The position numbers were made by a program, and so were the translations under genes. DNA of 64,000 nt from Fonsecaea monophora. Taxonomy: Eukaryota; Ascomycota; Eurotiomycetes; Chaetothyriales; Herpotrichiellaceae. The notes below the pieces were generated by a model. The model did not search any database. It was not told the DNA's origin and saw only the letters and a list, made by a program, of their open reading frames with translations. Shown here piece after piece: positions 33,520 through 45,091 of the stretch. Position 1 is the first letter of the stretch. Each line of letters opens with the position of its first letter. Location: positions 50,258-114,257 of the forward strand of contig NW_019174034.1 in the NCBI RefSeq assembly GCF_001642475.1. The letters run 5' to 3'.

Positions 33520-36060
33520 CTATAAAAGACCCATCACTTCGGGTGACATGGTCCATGGCACCGACATCTCAAACCCTTCGTGTTCAAACATTGCAGGAAA
33601 CAGGTCGAGGTCGTGCTCGTGAGATATCACAGAACCTGGCTCCGAAGAGAAGATTGGGAGCGATTGACTCAATTGAGACAAGAGACTGTTGTCAGCCTCG
33701 TTCCAGGTGGTCCGGCTTTGTGAAGGGAGCGAAGGAAAGTTATATCGGCGCATAAGATAGAGCACCTGCTTGGACAGGGTCCGCGCGCAGGCGAAGGAGA
33801 CTTGCATCTCTTGCACGCTGCGGACACACGAATCCACGAGTTCGAGACACTCGCCCGCATCGCTCTCCCCTCTGTCCATCCAATTCGCTATCAAAACCAA
33901 CACTGCGATGATGATGCCGGAGATTGAGTTACCTATCATGGTCCGCGCACTCCCGTGATGAGTTCTGTAGTCTTTGGTGATGGCTGCGACCCGTAGGGCG
34001 TGACTGATGCAGGTCGAGCGGGCAGTAACCGTCTCCGGGGAAATATCTGGGATCGCTGCCCCGAAACGAGCTTCTGAGAGCCTTTCCAGCATGCAGGCAC
34101 TGTGATAATGGAGACTTGGCTCCCAAGTCAGCAGAGTCAGCGACAGATAGTAAAGACGGCCATCTCCATAGCCTCAAGGAAGAGAGCACTTGGCCTCGAA
34201 CAAGATACGCCATTCGCGGAGGACAACCTACTGTAACACGTGAACAGCGGGTGGCGACTCTGGAGCGTAATGAAGGCTCGGATGTAGCGCTGACAGCCAC
34301 TTGCGCGCGTCTTGTTGCAGGAGCATGTTCGACGGAAGTTTTCGATTTCTGTGTAGACCAAGTTAGCAAGCGGCGGAACGCGGAGTCGAAGTTGTGGATA
34401 CATGGAATCGCATATGCGCTCGAGGAGTTCACTCAGGCCAGCCCAAGCACCAGCAATGACATCGTCCCACTTGTGCTCGCCCGGTGATGCTGCAGGACGA
34501 CTTTGAGTGACATCGTCGAGGCTTATCAGATGAGGTCGCCCAAGGTATGTCGACCACAACCTGTGATTACGAGGGTCAATATATACGACGTCAAAACCGA
34601 GGGCCAAGCCAGGCAAACATACTGATCCAAGGTGAAACAGCCCCAGAATGCAGTTCTACGAACTTCCGAGTCCATCTGGGTGCAGCTGTCCTCTCGCACC
34701 ATGGAGAGCTCGTGGTTGAGGCCGAATTCGAAAGCGAGACGGATGGCGCGACCTAAGTCGAGTCCTCAATACTGAATGTCTGAGCATATTTGCGGTCGTG
34801 CGTACCTGAGTCCATCCATCCTCTCACGTCCGAACCCGAGTAAGAAACACAAATTACGCTCAACAGGCCCAGAGCCTGCACAGTGGTCACGCTTGCATCG
34901 TTCTGTAGCTCCTCTTCCACCAGAGTGGTGGCTTTCCGGAACAGATAAGGCTCTTCACAACGGTAGCTGTGTGTCTCAACCTCTGCCGGCACCACCAGAG
35001 CCCTGATCTCCGGGTAATCTGACACCCTGGCGGCCGAGGCCAATATGGCGTAGAGCAAAGCCTTGCTGTAGTACCGGCAACGACCGGCTTCCATGTCGCT
35101 CAAAAAGGCTTGTCGGTTAACCAATTGGATGACTCCATGCTGGTACTTCCAATAATGGTCGAGGAGGTGATTCTGGAGCTTACATGGCAACTCGCGGGCA
35201 TTATTTTGCGGTACCTCTCCCAGCGTCTCGCTACATGAAAACCAAGAAGATATACTCTCGGCGGTGTGGAGGCTGGAAGAGGGCCCGTAGAAATGCAGCC
35301 GACCTGCTCGGTCTGTACTGATCCGTGGCTCAGACCGGCAAAGCCTGCCAATTAGATTGGTAGAAGACCTCCTGGACTGGATGCCTCCTCGAGAAGAGTT
35401 GAGGGATTCATGGCGCGTGGAGTCCGACAGCTGGGATGATACATCGGTGGGCTCGCCTGCTGGTTCGCTGCTTGGAGGGACGTCTAAGCCGTGCTTGCGC
35501 AGCTCCGCTTCCAGCTGCAGGACGCGGCGTTCCAGCTTCGTGGTGTAATTCCGGGTTGAATTACTACATGTCGGGCTCTTTGCTTAGCGAAAGCGGTCCG
35601 TGAAGCCAAAGGAAAGCTCTGATGGTGGGAAGGGGCGCCGGGTCAAGGCACAACATACAATTTCCTTCCATCCTCCTCCGGCACGGAACAGGACAACCCC
35701 AGTTTCACGCAACGGGTACAAGGGCTTCGGCTGTCTCTTTGACACTACTCGTAACCCCATTCCAGATATTTAGTCCAGGACAATGGCGACAATGCGAGAC
35801 TGGTGCCCTACCTTGACCTTCTTCTGCCTGCAGGCGTTGCAGGCCAGGAACATATCTTGATCGGAGGTTGGGCACCTCCTCTTGCGTCGTGCCGTCTTGA
35901 AGGTCTCTTTGGTCGAACCATTGAAGATGCCATCGTCGGCGAGGAGCGAGGCGGGCAAATTGAAATTGAAGTCGGACCAGACTCTATCCATGCTTTGGGT
36001 AAGCAAGGAATTTGGGGAAGCTGTTCGTGGCAGATTCTCACTCAACAAAGGACGACTCAT
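33520..36060 (-). CDS. Zn2Cys6 transcription factor 2 (possibly damaged near its middle)
   Basis: Minus-strand exons: 36060-35812, 35744-35659, 35563-34806, 34752-34623, 34560-34402, 34348-34232 and 34099-33520; this model keeps frame and gives 692 residues. The zinc cluster at 74-102 is split after KKVK by intron 1: CNACRQKKVK joined to CQRDSRSPCTRC and VKLGLSC. A linker FNSTRNYTTKLERRVLQLEA and the fungal_trans region (GRAIRLAFEFGLNHELS, RRTAFWGCFTLDQ) follow. The last intron must span 132 nt (34100-34231) to keep frame, which removes a stretch reading LYYLSLTLLTWEPSLHYHSA that fits the family consensus but lies one base out of phase with the preceding exon. Either an unusual splice or a frame-breaking indel is present there. 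Confidence 0.7.
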
Positions 36061-37681
36061 GAACGATGCGAGCAAAGACGACAGACAGAACAAAGAAGGA
36101 GTAAGGTCACAGGCTCGACGATCATATCGCGTACGAATTTCGGGGCTCGGGAAGGGCGGAGAAACTCCCCGCACCCCGCGTTAAGTTGTGCGCACCGATT
36201 TCTCGACCTTGGAGTCGCGATTCGTGGAGCCTCGAAGCGAGTCGATGACATTTTCTCAGTCCAAAGTACCGGGGACCCCGGACCGAGCGCCGCTTCGGAG
36301 GTGCAATTCTCCATTTGGCCACACAAACAGGGACATTCTATGTCAGTGGTCAGTGACCATGGGCTTATCGACGAATCAGCTGTGGCTCAATTTGGCCGTG
36401 ACTCTGGTGACCGTCGTCTCGACTTGAGATTCTCCCAGACTTGTTTGCCGATGCCCTTTGGCACCATGGTCGATCGTGCTGACTTTGCCTGGTCATCTAA
36501 TGAAGTTTTCACTCCCCAGCAAGATCCGACTAAGGAAACAGGATCGCCTCGAACACTCCCCTTGGAAGTGAAGGGATCAAATTTGTGGCGTTCAAGTGGG
36601 TTTTTCCACCTTCAAACAAGCTTACAGAAAAAGCCATGTTCGCGGAGGAAGGAGCCTTTTCCGAGAGTCGGGATAGAAACGAGCAAGCATTGATTGCGGA
36701 GATGTCTTCCCCGAGAGTGAATATCTGGAGCACGCACATCAATGGATCTGCGAGCCCTGGACCGACGTGAAACTCTGGATAACTGAGGGAATCAGTGGGG
36801 CAAGCTATTCCAGACAAGGTAAATACTCACAGGCAATGGCTGGCTGACGACACACCTCTTCACCCGGACATCGATGACCCAGTATAACTTGACCTTAGAT
36901 AACGCCTGAGAACGCCCGTTCACTGCAAGCTTGCAGAGATATCTACACGGGGAATAATCGCCGAACAGTCTCTGGGAGAAGGGGATGAATTACCGACACG
37001 GCGGCTGAGTTGCTGTCTCTTTTGACGCTCTATTAGGAGAGCATGCAGAGAAATGGAGAAACGCCAACAGAGCACACGAATTGTAACGTCTCGATAATTG
37101 CGTTCCCTTTATAGTTCGTGAGGACTTGCTTTTGACCCCGTAGTTCACTTGGTCAGTCTTACCAGCACAACATGAGTAATGTCGCTCAGCGAATGGTTTC
37201 AAGTGGATATGCTCTTGATTTGATGTCATAGCAGAGGCTTGAAGACAGGCGGTCAGAGCGTTTACTGGAAATTGGTTATATTCCTGCCCAAAGGGTAAAT
37301 TGAGTGCTTTAATTCTACGGAGGCTTCTTCCTTCCATTAATTTATGCAGAAAGTATGTAGCGAGGAAAAACAGATATGTCGGGAAGAACAGGAGCGCAGT
37401 AGATGTGCCTGAGCGAATATTGCCGAATAAATCTGCCGCGCAGAGAGGGTTTAATATAAGTCAAAATGGTAATTATCCAGCTATGTAACAGAAATATCCA
37501 TAGAGTATTTGGGTAATCTAATTTTGTAGCATCGGCTCTCAAGAGGATATTACTATGTCGGGGGGGAGCTGGAAGCGTGACGGAGGAACCGAAGACCATA
37601 CCAATAGTAACAAGACGACCAGGATTGCCAGCTGCAATGGGATACTTTAATCACGTTCTGCAGTGCCCCTTTTTCCTTTGG
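36061..37681. other. Intergenic region, no gene recognised
   Basis: About 1.6 kb upstream of regulator 2 and downstream of MFS 2, both minus strand. Short open frames on both strands show no domain. Sequence becomes AT-rich from about 37060 to 37560. Confidence 0.35.
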
Positions 37682-39596
37682 TTAATCAGCTTCGCCGGTG
37701 TTCAATCGAACAGGAATTCCTGACGACGTTGGTTTCTCAAGATGTTCAGCGACGTTCTCGGGTTTTGCGGCTGGTTGGAGGTCGTCAACAACCTCATCCA
37801 CAATCTGGCCAGACTCCGTGAGATGCAGAGCACCTTGATGGATCTTCTCCTTCTCCTCTTCGCTGATACCGTACCAATGTGCAACGATATGCTTGTCCCC
37901 GAAAAGCGACCCGACTTCCTCGAGCGTCCGACCTTTGGTCTCAGGGAAGAGGAAATAAATAACGAAGATGTAGACGAAAGTGGGGCAAATGAGGACGAGG
38001 TAGACTGCTCGGTGGTTAGCCTGTTGTTTTGCGGAGCGAGGGGGACGTAAAGGGGGGTTTGGTGTGGCAAACATTTCCAAGTGATTGCGTTCAAGGCCAC
38101 GGGAGCGGCGACCAGCGTGATCTCACTGGCCAAGAAGAAAGTCGCCAACCCCAGTGCAGTACCCTGAGACCGGAGGTGGTTTGGCCAAATTTCAGACACG
38201 TAGACGAATTGCGTAGCATCCTGTCATCTCCTGTCAGCACATTGTTCACAACTACGTTCGTGAGGGCGAGGGCGGCATCAAGGTCAGTCTTACCACGCAA
38301 CAGGCCCAAAAGGTGATGAACAGCCACACAAAGAATACACACGCGTGCAGGCCGGCCTTGTTGTTTGTGCCAAGGTAAGTTGCCGTGAGTGCCGCCTCGA
38401 ATATCAGACTGGTGAGACAGCCCATAGTACCAATCAGCAATAGTCGCCGGCGCCCAAAGCGATCGACAATGAATACGGTGACAGTATTGCCGACGATGGC
38501 ATACGTGGTCCAGCACGCGTTGAGGAGCAGCGGTATCTTGCCACTCAGTCCGAGCGAGCCGTAGATCAGCACGCCGTAGTTGGCCAAGACGTAGACACCC
38601 TGCATTTGATCGAAGAACATGAGCAACACGGAGACCAGGGCACGATATCGATTGGCCTTGGTACGTAGAATTTCGAAGCTTCGGTTCAAAGAGAGTTGTT
38701 TGTCGGCCTTGTGCTGCTTCTCCATCAGGTAGAACTCCTCCTTGGCTTTGATGTGGTCAGGGTCGCCCGCCTGGGCGTGGATACGTTTCAGAACGTTGAA
38801 CGATGCCTCGTCTTGGTCGTGACTCAACAGCCAACGGGGGGATTCGGGGATGAATTTGATGCCGGCAAGGACAATCAAAGCGGGAACGCATTGAAACGCC
38901 AAGGGGAAACGCCTATCCTATACCATTAGCCAAACAGGCAAACCCAGGTGAAAAGAATGCGGTTATTGGCCAGAAAAGAAAAAAGAAATCATGAGCCTTA
39001 CCAGGCGGCAGAAGCATGGCGCGAGGTGCCCGGTATGTAGGAACAGCCGTATCCAATCCATCCGGCAAAGGTATAACCGCAAGCCCACATGACGCCCGTG
39101 ATGGACATCATGGCACCGCGAGTCTCGGCCGTGGCGATTTCCCCTTGGTACATGGGCGTGACGATGGCCATGATGCCCGAGCCAACTCCGGCCACAACGC
39201 GGCCGATGGCAAACATGGAGATGGCAACGGAGCCCGCATTCAAGGCGCCACCAAGGATGATGAAAACACACCCGATCATCATGGTAGGCTTGCGGCCATA
39301 CTTGTCGGCGGTCCAGGCACTGAGGATGCATCCCAAGAAAGCACCGCCACTGTTCGCACCGTTCAGTCCGCCGAGGACGTTGGTGGTATGTGCATAGCCA
39401 GGCTCGCCCTGGGGCGGCAAATTGAAGTATGCGTAGACTGTATTTGTTCAAACTTCGATCATATGGAATATCCGCCGTGTCACTTACAGTTCGGTTGGCC
39501 AGAGGTTGAACCAATGATGGAAAGTCCATACGCGGTCGACAGCGTACCAAGCGCCACAAAAACCACGAGCAGAATATTGAAGAGGTTAAACTTCAT
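37682..39596 (-). CDS. MFS sugar-porter-type transporter 2
   Basis: Five exons on the minus strand: 39596-39488, 39437-39002, 38912-38294, 38220-38073 and 38004-37682; total 544 residues with consistent phases. Marks: first membrane segment NLFNILLVVFVALGTLSTAYG, DKYGRKPTMMIG in loop 2-3, GRVVAGVGSGIMAIVTPMYQ with GEIATAETRGAM, ESPRWLLSHD, DRFGRRRLLLIG in loop 8-9, and PETKGRTLEEVGSLFGDK after TM12. The N-terminal loop after TM1 (FYAYFNLPPQGEPGY) resembles fungal hexose/lactose-type permeases. It is divergent from the P450 at 40545 across a 948-bp region with a perfect CRE. Substrate unknown. Confidence 0.9.
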
Positions 39597-40544
39597 CTTG
39601 AAGTCGAAGTCCGGTGTTTGGTGATTTCAAAGCAATCAAAGCAGTGTGTTATGACATGGCTTCATAGAAAGTGAACCAGGATGCAGGCCGTATGTTCATG
39701 GTCGGGGGATTTGGGTGCTTGTATTTGTCTTTTCTCCCGGCCTCCCCCCCTCCCTCCTGGCCACCGATACCCCAGATATTGTCGAAAGAGCGGGAGACTA
39801 TGCTCGCCTGCCGGGATTCTGGAACATGGAATTTAATCCCCGAAATACCTCTGACAGGCTCATATCGATTCACCTTGCTTTCCGTGTCGAAAGGGGGCAC
39901 GCCGCCCCCGGAGTTGCTGTTCTCCAGGTCCCATTCGGGAAGATCCTAAGGGGCTAGCCTGCGTCCTCATCGGGCGGGCTATGGACGTTGCCAGAGTCAT
40001 CAACACGACGCAACTCAGCTCAGTCAAAGCCCGAATTCTGGAGAACAGAGTCCGCATCGTCGTCGATCAAAGTATCTGGTTCGAAGTCAAAGCAAATCTC
40101 TCGTAGTACGAGGTAGATTTACTCCTTATGATGACAATGGGGCGGTGACGTCATGTCACAAGGTCGGTAAGGTTCGACAAATCGAAGAGCTGAGACTCGG
40201 AAGTAGCCCCTGCTCGGCGTAACCGGCTTCGCTCTTTACCCCAGGTTTCAAATGCTGCAGCCGAGCTCGACTACCCCGCTTCGCTATAGCTGGTGCCACT
40301 CTCCACGACATGTGTCTCCTTCGAGAGTTGGTCAATTGGCCGGAGTTGCAAAGCACCGACGACTAACGGAGATTGAGCGCCGAAATGAATGGCGCTAGGA
40401 GCATAGATAGGTAGGCGTCTATATTAACGGCGGCACTTATAGCAAGAGAGTCTGGTATCCTCAAGCTTCAACCGAACAACACTGATCCTAATTTACAAGA
40501 GTACAGCCTTTGGTGGATTATCTCCAGCGCTGAAAGGTGCAACC
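39597..40544. promoter_or_regulatory. Divergent promoter of MFS 2 and P450 2
   Basis: 948 bp between opposite starts. Contains a perfect TGACGTCA at 40146-40153 and a TATA-like TCTATATTAAC near 40418, about 125 bp before the P450 start. Confidence 0.4.
40146..40153. promoter_or_regulatory. CRE palindrome TGACGTCA
   Basis: Perfect 8-bp ATF/CREB (bZIP) site roughly 400 bp upstream of the P450 start and 550 bp upstream of the MFS start. In fungi such sites are bound by AtfA-like stress regulators; action here is inferred from the motif alone. Confidence 0.35.
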
Positions 40545-42409
40545 ATGCTCGCACACAGCTTTCCCATGTCCTTCGTGGATGCTGTCCCAATCATTGGGGT
40601 GACAGCGGCAATTATCTTGTGCTATCGGCTCATCTACAACCTCTTCTTCCACCCGTTGGCCAAGTACCATGGCCCTTGGTATGCAGGTGCATCTTCTCTT
40701 CCGATCGCCATCATATCCGTCCTGAAAGTCGAGCCACAATGGCTTATGGGCGTAGTGAAGATATACGGCAGTACGTCTGACCATTTTCACTGGCACGAGA
40801 TGTATGCTGACCGACTACATCAATTTAGCCAAGGAGCCGATCCGCATCTCTCCGTCAGTGTTATTGTTTCCACAACCTTCTGCTCTCAAAGATATCTACT
40901 GGGATCCCAAATGTAACCGCAAGATGTCCCTGTACGGAACGGGTGCAATGGGACCCCCTCATCTGTTTACCACCCTTGATGGCGAAGAACACAAGAATTT
41001 GAGAAAGGCTCTCGGTGGGCAGCAAGTATGTTTCATCTAACTCCACATCTTCGACACTGGATGACTGACTGAATGCCTCATTGACTAGTGGACGATCGGG
41101 TTCCTCAAAAATAAATGGGAACCTCGCCTCGACGATCTGGTCTCTCTATTCATCAGCAAGATGTCGGAAAAGGCTCAAACTAAAGAGAAAGTCTTAATGT
41201 CTGAAAGAGTGGCGTAAGTCACGTACGTGGATGTCATTTGAAGAGAGATGGCTGAATTTCAACAAGTGAATTTGCAGCCGATGTCATGACTATGCTTTCT
41301 TTCAGCGAGCCCTGGGGGTTTGTCAAGAACAGTCGTGACGAGCGAGGCATCCTCAGCAGCTGGCGTCGAGGACTTCCTCTGTTTGGGTTCGCCGGACGCT
41401 CGACTACCTTTCGAAAGATCCTGTCCATTCCTGGTGTAGGTGAACGCTTCCTTCCCAAGGAGACTGACGAAAATGGGTTCGGCTACTTGATGAACTGGGC
41501 CGACAAGCAAGTCAGTCATCGTGAGAAGGAGGTAGAAGATGGATTGGTGATGAAGCAACCAGATTACCTTCAATAGTGAGTCCAGGCGATATCGAGAATG
41601 CCGTGGCCCGATTGCTGATCATCACATAATAGCTGTCTCGATGCCCGCCGGGATGGAAAGCCCCTCACCGCCGTAGAGAAACGCGCTCATGTCACACTAC
41701 TCATTCAAGCCGGGGCTGATACCACGGGGACCGCTCTCGGAGCCACTCTACGATTTATGACTCTGAATCCCGAGACGAAGCAACGTGCTTGGGAGGAAAT
41801 TCTTGTCGCAGAGAAGGAAGGCAAGCTCTCTACTCCGATCCAATATGAAGAGACGCGGGAGTATCTTCCCTACTTCTGCGCCTGCATCAAAGAAGCTATC
41901 AGACTGTGTCCTCCTGCCGACAATCTCTTCGGCCGTGTGGTAGGAGAAGGCGGCAAGGTGATCGAAGGTCAATTCCTTCCTCCTGGCACGGAGATTACTA
42001 GCAACGCATACGTCGTTCAGAGAGATCCCGACCTCTATCCTGATCCAGAGGCTTTCCGTCCTGAGAGATGGCTGGAAAGCAAGGAAAAGGCAGCAGAACT
42101 CGAGCTTCACCAATTCGTGTTCGGCATTGGCCCTCGCATTTGTCTAGGAAAGGACGTGGCCATTATTGAGCTACATAAGCTCCTCCCCGAGGTATGTTAC
42201 ATCTGTGTTTTTCTTCTCTGCAACATGAGGACAAAACGAAACCCTATCATGGAAGATAATTGTACCCCATTTGACCCCAGTCTCTTTAGATCATTCGGCG
42301 GTTCGACCTGGAGCTTGTGACAGCCGGAAAATATGTCGTAGCTGGAGGTGTTGCGTACTTCGAAAACTTCAACGTGAAACTCATCTCAAGGGAGGATGCT
42401 TTGCAATAA
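40545..42409 (+). CDS. Cytochrome P450 2 (microsomal; benzoate-hydroxylase/pisatin-demethylase-like class)
   Basis: Six exons: 40545-40770, 40829-41025, 41089-41213, 41267-41575, 41633-42191 and 42290-42409, giving 511 residues. An N-terminal anchor (about 11-30) is followed by LFFHPLAKYHGPWYAGAS. Motifs: helix-C region EEHKNLRKAL, I-helix LIQAGADTTGTALG, ExxR in KEAIRLC, FRPERWL, and haem loop FVFGIGPRICLGKDVAIIEL with Cys456. The N-terminal and K-helix patterns recall fungal E-class P450s of the benzoate 4-monooxygenase and pisatin demethylase type, but no specific CYP family is claimed. It needs electrons from an NADPH-P450 reductase; one is encoded 16 kb downstream. A second in-frame ATG lies at 40566. 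Confidence 0.88.
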
Positions 42410-43173
42410 ATTCTATAGTTCAGAGATACACTGAAATTGTATGTGGTATTGCCCTCCCCTGACACGATTTGGCCGATATTGGTGACTTCTTTCTGAACTA
42501 CCTCGCTCAAGGTACTCCATGAGAGTCCTCTGAAGAGAAGGGGCGAACAGGAATTGACAACAAGTAGACAAGATGTCATTTGGAGCCATCTCCCATTTCT
42601 GATCTTGATTATGCTTCCTCCTGCCTGTTTGGGACATTGTATGGTCAGGAACTGATTGCAATGCTGAGCCATTCCCTGACCAATTTTGGAGAAACATACC
42701 CTACCCTATCAGTAATGCCATAGACAATTCACGGTAAATCGTTTAAAGCGTCTAGTTAGGTAGCGGACTGGAGACCTACCTCAACCGTAAATCGTTTAAT
42801 ATTCCTACCGATCTCGCCGGGTAACTACTCAAGAGCTCGCTAGGCTTAGTGACACGAGGCGGTTACCGCCACTAGTGCGAGGGTTCATGACGTTACTTTG
42901 AAAGCCGTGGTGTCATTCAACCTGGGGAAGGAAACCCGCAAGAACAAAATCTGGCAACTAGAAGACAAGTTTGCGCCCGTTCAAAGGGAAACGGTTACTG
43001 TATATAATGAGACCAAGAGATCAAGAGACCAAGACAAACACGACATGAAAGTGCATATGATATGATTGACCTTTGTTTTTGATTGATTTCAACCGCAGCA
43101 ACGATTGAAGACAACAATCTCTTTCTCGGCCATAGAAAAGCCGGAGGGTGGTCTAGATGGTGTCGCGCATTCA
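42410..43173. other. Convergent intergenic region with 13-bp direct repeat
   Basis: About 760 bp between the ends of P450 2 (plus) and MFS 3 (minus). The only structure seen is the exact 13-bp direct repeat GTAAATCGTTTAA at 42734-42746 and 42787-42799. Confidence 0.4.
42734..42799. repeat. 13-bp direct repeat pair
   Basis: GTAAATCGTTTAA occurs at 42734-42746 and 42787-42799, 53 bp apart. It lies in a convergent gap rather than a promoter, and no element is bounded by it. Meaning unknown. Confidence 0.4.
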
Positions 43174-45091
43174 TCAGGCTGACGCCCCAGACTTTATCAT
43201 TTCAGTTGTTTGGATGACTTGTTTTTCTGCTGCTTCGTGGCTAATGCTGGAAAGCTGCACCTGGACCTTTTCCCCAAAGACCGAATTGACCTCTTCTAAT
43301 GTTAGGCCTTTGGTCTATTGCATCGTCAGTCATGCCGTTCAACAAAGCTCACAAGGGGAAGAAGGCACTTACCTCAGGAAAGTAAAAGAAGACGATGGGG
43401 AAGAAAACGAGGTTACATCCGATGAAAACGAAATTAAACTTCCAGCTGATTGCTTCCAAGGCCATTGGCGCGGTCTGAGTGAATATAATGGTGATTGCGT
43501 TGGAGCTGAAGAGTCCCATGGCAAACCCGGTCGCCCTATTCTTGGTGGCTAAGACTTCTGCGGCATATGCATAAGGTGTTCCGGAGATGGACCCAAAGAA
43601 GAAGATGAAGATCATGACCATTGCCACCCCTCCCTTACCATAGCCTGTGGAAGGTTAGCAATGTCGAGCATCAAAAGACAGAGGGAGAAGGTACTTGAAC
43701 GACCAGTGGATTCATATTTGGCAGAACAGGCTGCAAATATCCCGAGACATATTGACAGGACAATGAAGCTGCCCAGAAAGAGTCTTCTTCGACCAGCTCG
43801 ATCGACCAAGAACAAGCCCAGAAGACAGCCTACGGTCAAGATGATTTGGAAAACACCGGCCATCAGCAACGTTTGTCCAACGGAAAAGCCCAAGTTTGAG
43901 TAAAGCACCGACTGGGGGAAAAATCAGCATCATGTAAGTAACCTTGTTGATAATCGGTCGAGCTTACCTGATATACTTGGATAGTCTGCGCGCCGTTTGT
44001 TTGCAGGCAGGTAAGTGCCGCAACCGCGACCAAAGTTCGCTTCAATTCTTTCTTGTTGGTGAGCATATGAACCCAAGAGCTTGTGGCTTTCTCTCTGGCC
44101 TCTTCAGCCAGCTGCGCGGATATTTGCAGGTACTCCTTTTCCCAGAAGAGCGGGTCTTCGTGGTCATCATGTAATCTTTTCAGAACCGCCTGGGCTTCTG
44201 CATGACGGTCTCGTGAGATGACTTGATTGTGGGTAATAATGCTCTGGTCAGCTTCAACGACCCCATTTTTGTTGCTCGACAATATGCAAGCTACAAACAC
44301 ATGGACACACTTACGCCATCGGGGGGAGAAAGGAATGAAAAAGCATCCTATGATGAGAGCTATGGCCGGAAGCATCTGAAGAGCTATAGGGAATCGCCTA
44401 TGCCTCACTATTAATGAACCATATTTCCAACGAGGAAGTCTGGGGATCGTGATCCATACCAAGAGAAGGTGGCATTGGATGAGAAGTGACATGCGTATCC
44501 GACCCACGACGCCAGGGCTCCTGCTGCGGAAAGGACGAGAAGCTGGAACGCGACCATGGCACCTCGTTCCTTGGGCGGTGCAATTTCAGACTGGTACACG
44601 TTGACAGTGGTCAACATGATGCCAGACGACGCTCCTGCGATAACCCGGCCGACAAAGAAGACGGCAATGTCTTGAGCGGCGGTCTGCATGATGGCGCCGA
44701 CGAGACCTATCACGCCGCCGACCTGTATGGATCTTTTCCTACCCAGCCTCTGGGCGATCATGGTGATGAGGACCAGGCCAAGAACGACGCCGCCAAAGTA
44801 ACTCGATCCGATCGCCCTGATGAGTCGAGACAAAGTCAGCCCAAGCAGCAGAAGAGATGGGAGGAGGGGACAAGGTCAGTGGAACGACATACCCCATTAC
44901 TGTCGCATTGGGCTTGAAGTAATCTATGAAGCCGGTCTGAGCAAATCTGGGGATCTAGTAAGCCCTTGATCGACATCTTGGGAGGCTTGGTCTAAGATTT
45001 ACGTCGAAGCGATGATGGCTGCATCATAGCCGTAGAGCATGCTACCGGATCCAGCCACCATGGCACAGCCCCAGTTGTATAGGCGACCCAT
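43174..45091 (-). CDS. MFS sugar-porter-type transporter 3
   Basis: Eight exons on the minus strand: 45091-45003, 44946-44893, 44816-44460, 44397-44315, 44221-43968, 43911-43695, 43644-43373 and 43314-43174; 488 residues. It begins MGRLYNWGCAMVAGSGSMLY with GYDAAIIA in TM1. Marks: FGGVVLGLVLITMIAQRLGR with KRSIQVGG, GRVIAGASSGIMLTTVNVYQ then SEIAPPKERGAM, FSPRWLISRDRHAEAQAVLK, DRAGRRRLFLG, and PETKGLTLEEVNSVFGEK. The start and the loop sequences resemble fungal transporters of the quinate/general sugar-alcohol kind. All eight junctions are in phase with canonical sites. At 488 residues it is slightly short for the family because the hydrophilic loops are compact. Confidence 0.87.

Noticed and set aside
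35803..36693. Plus-strand frame of 296 codons
   Set aside because: Antisense to the zinc-cluster exons of regulator 2; composition explained by the opposite strand.
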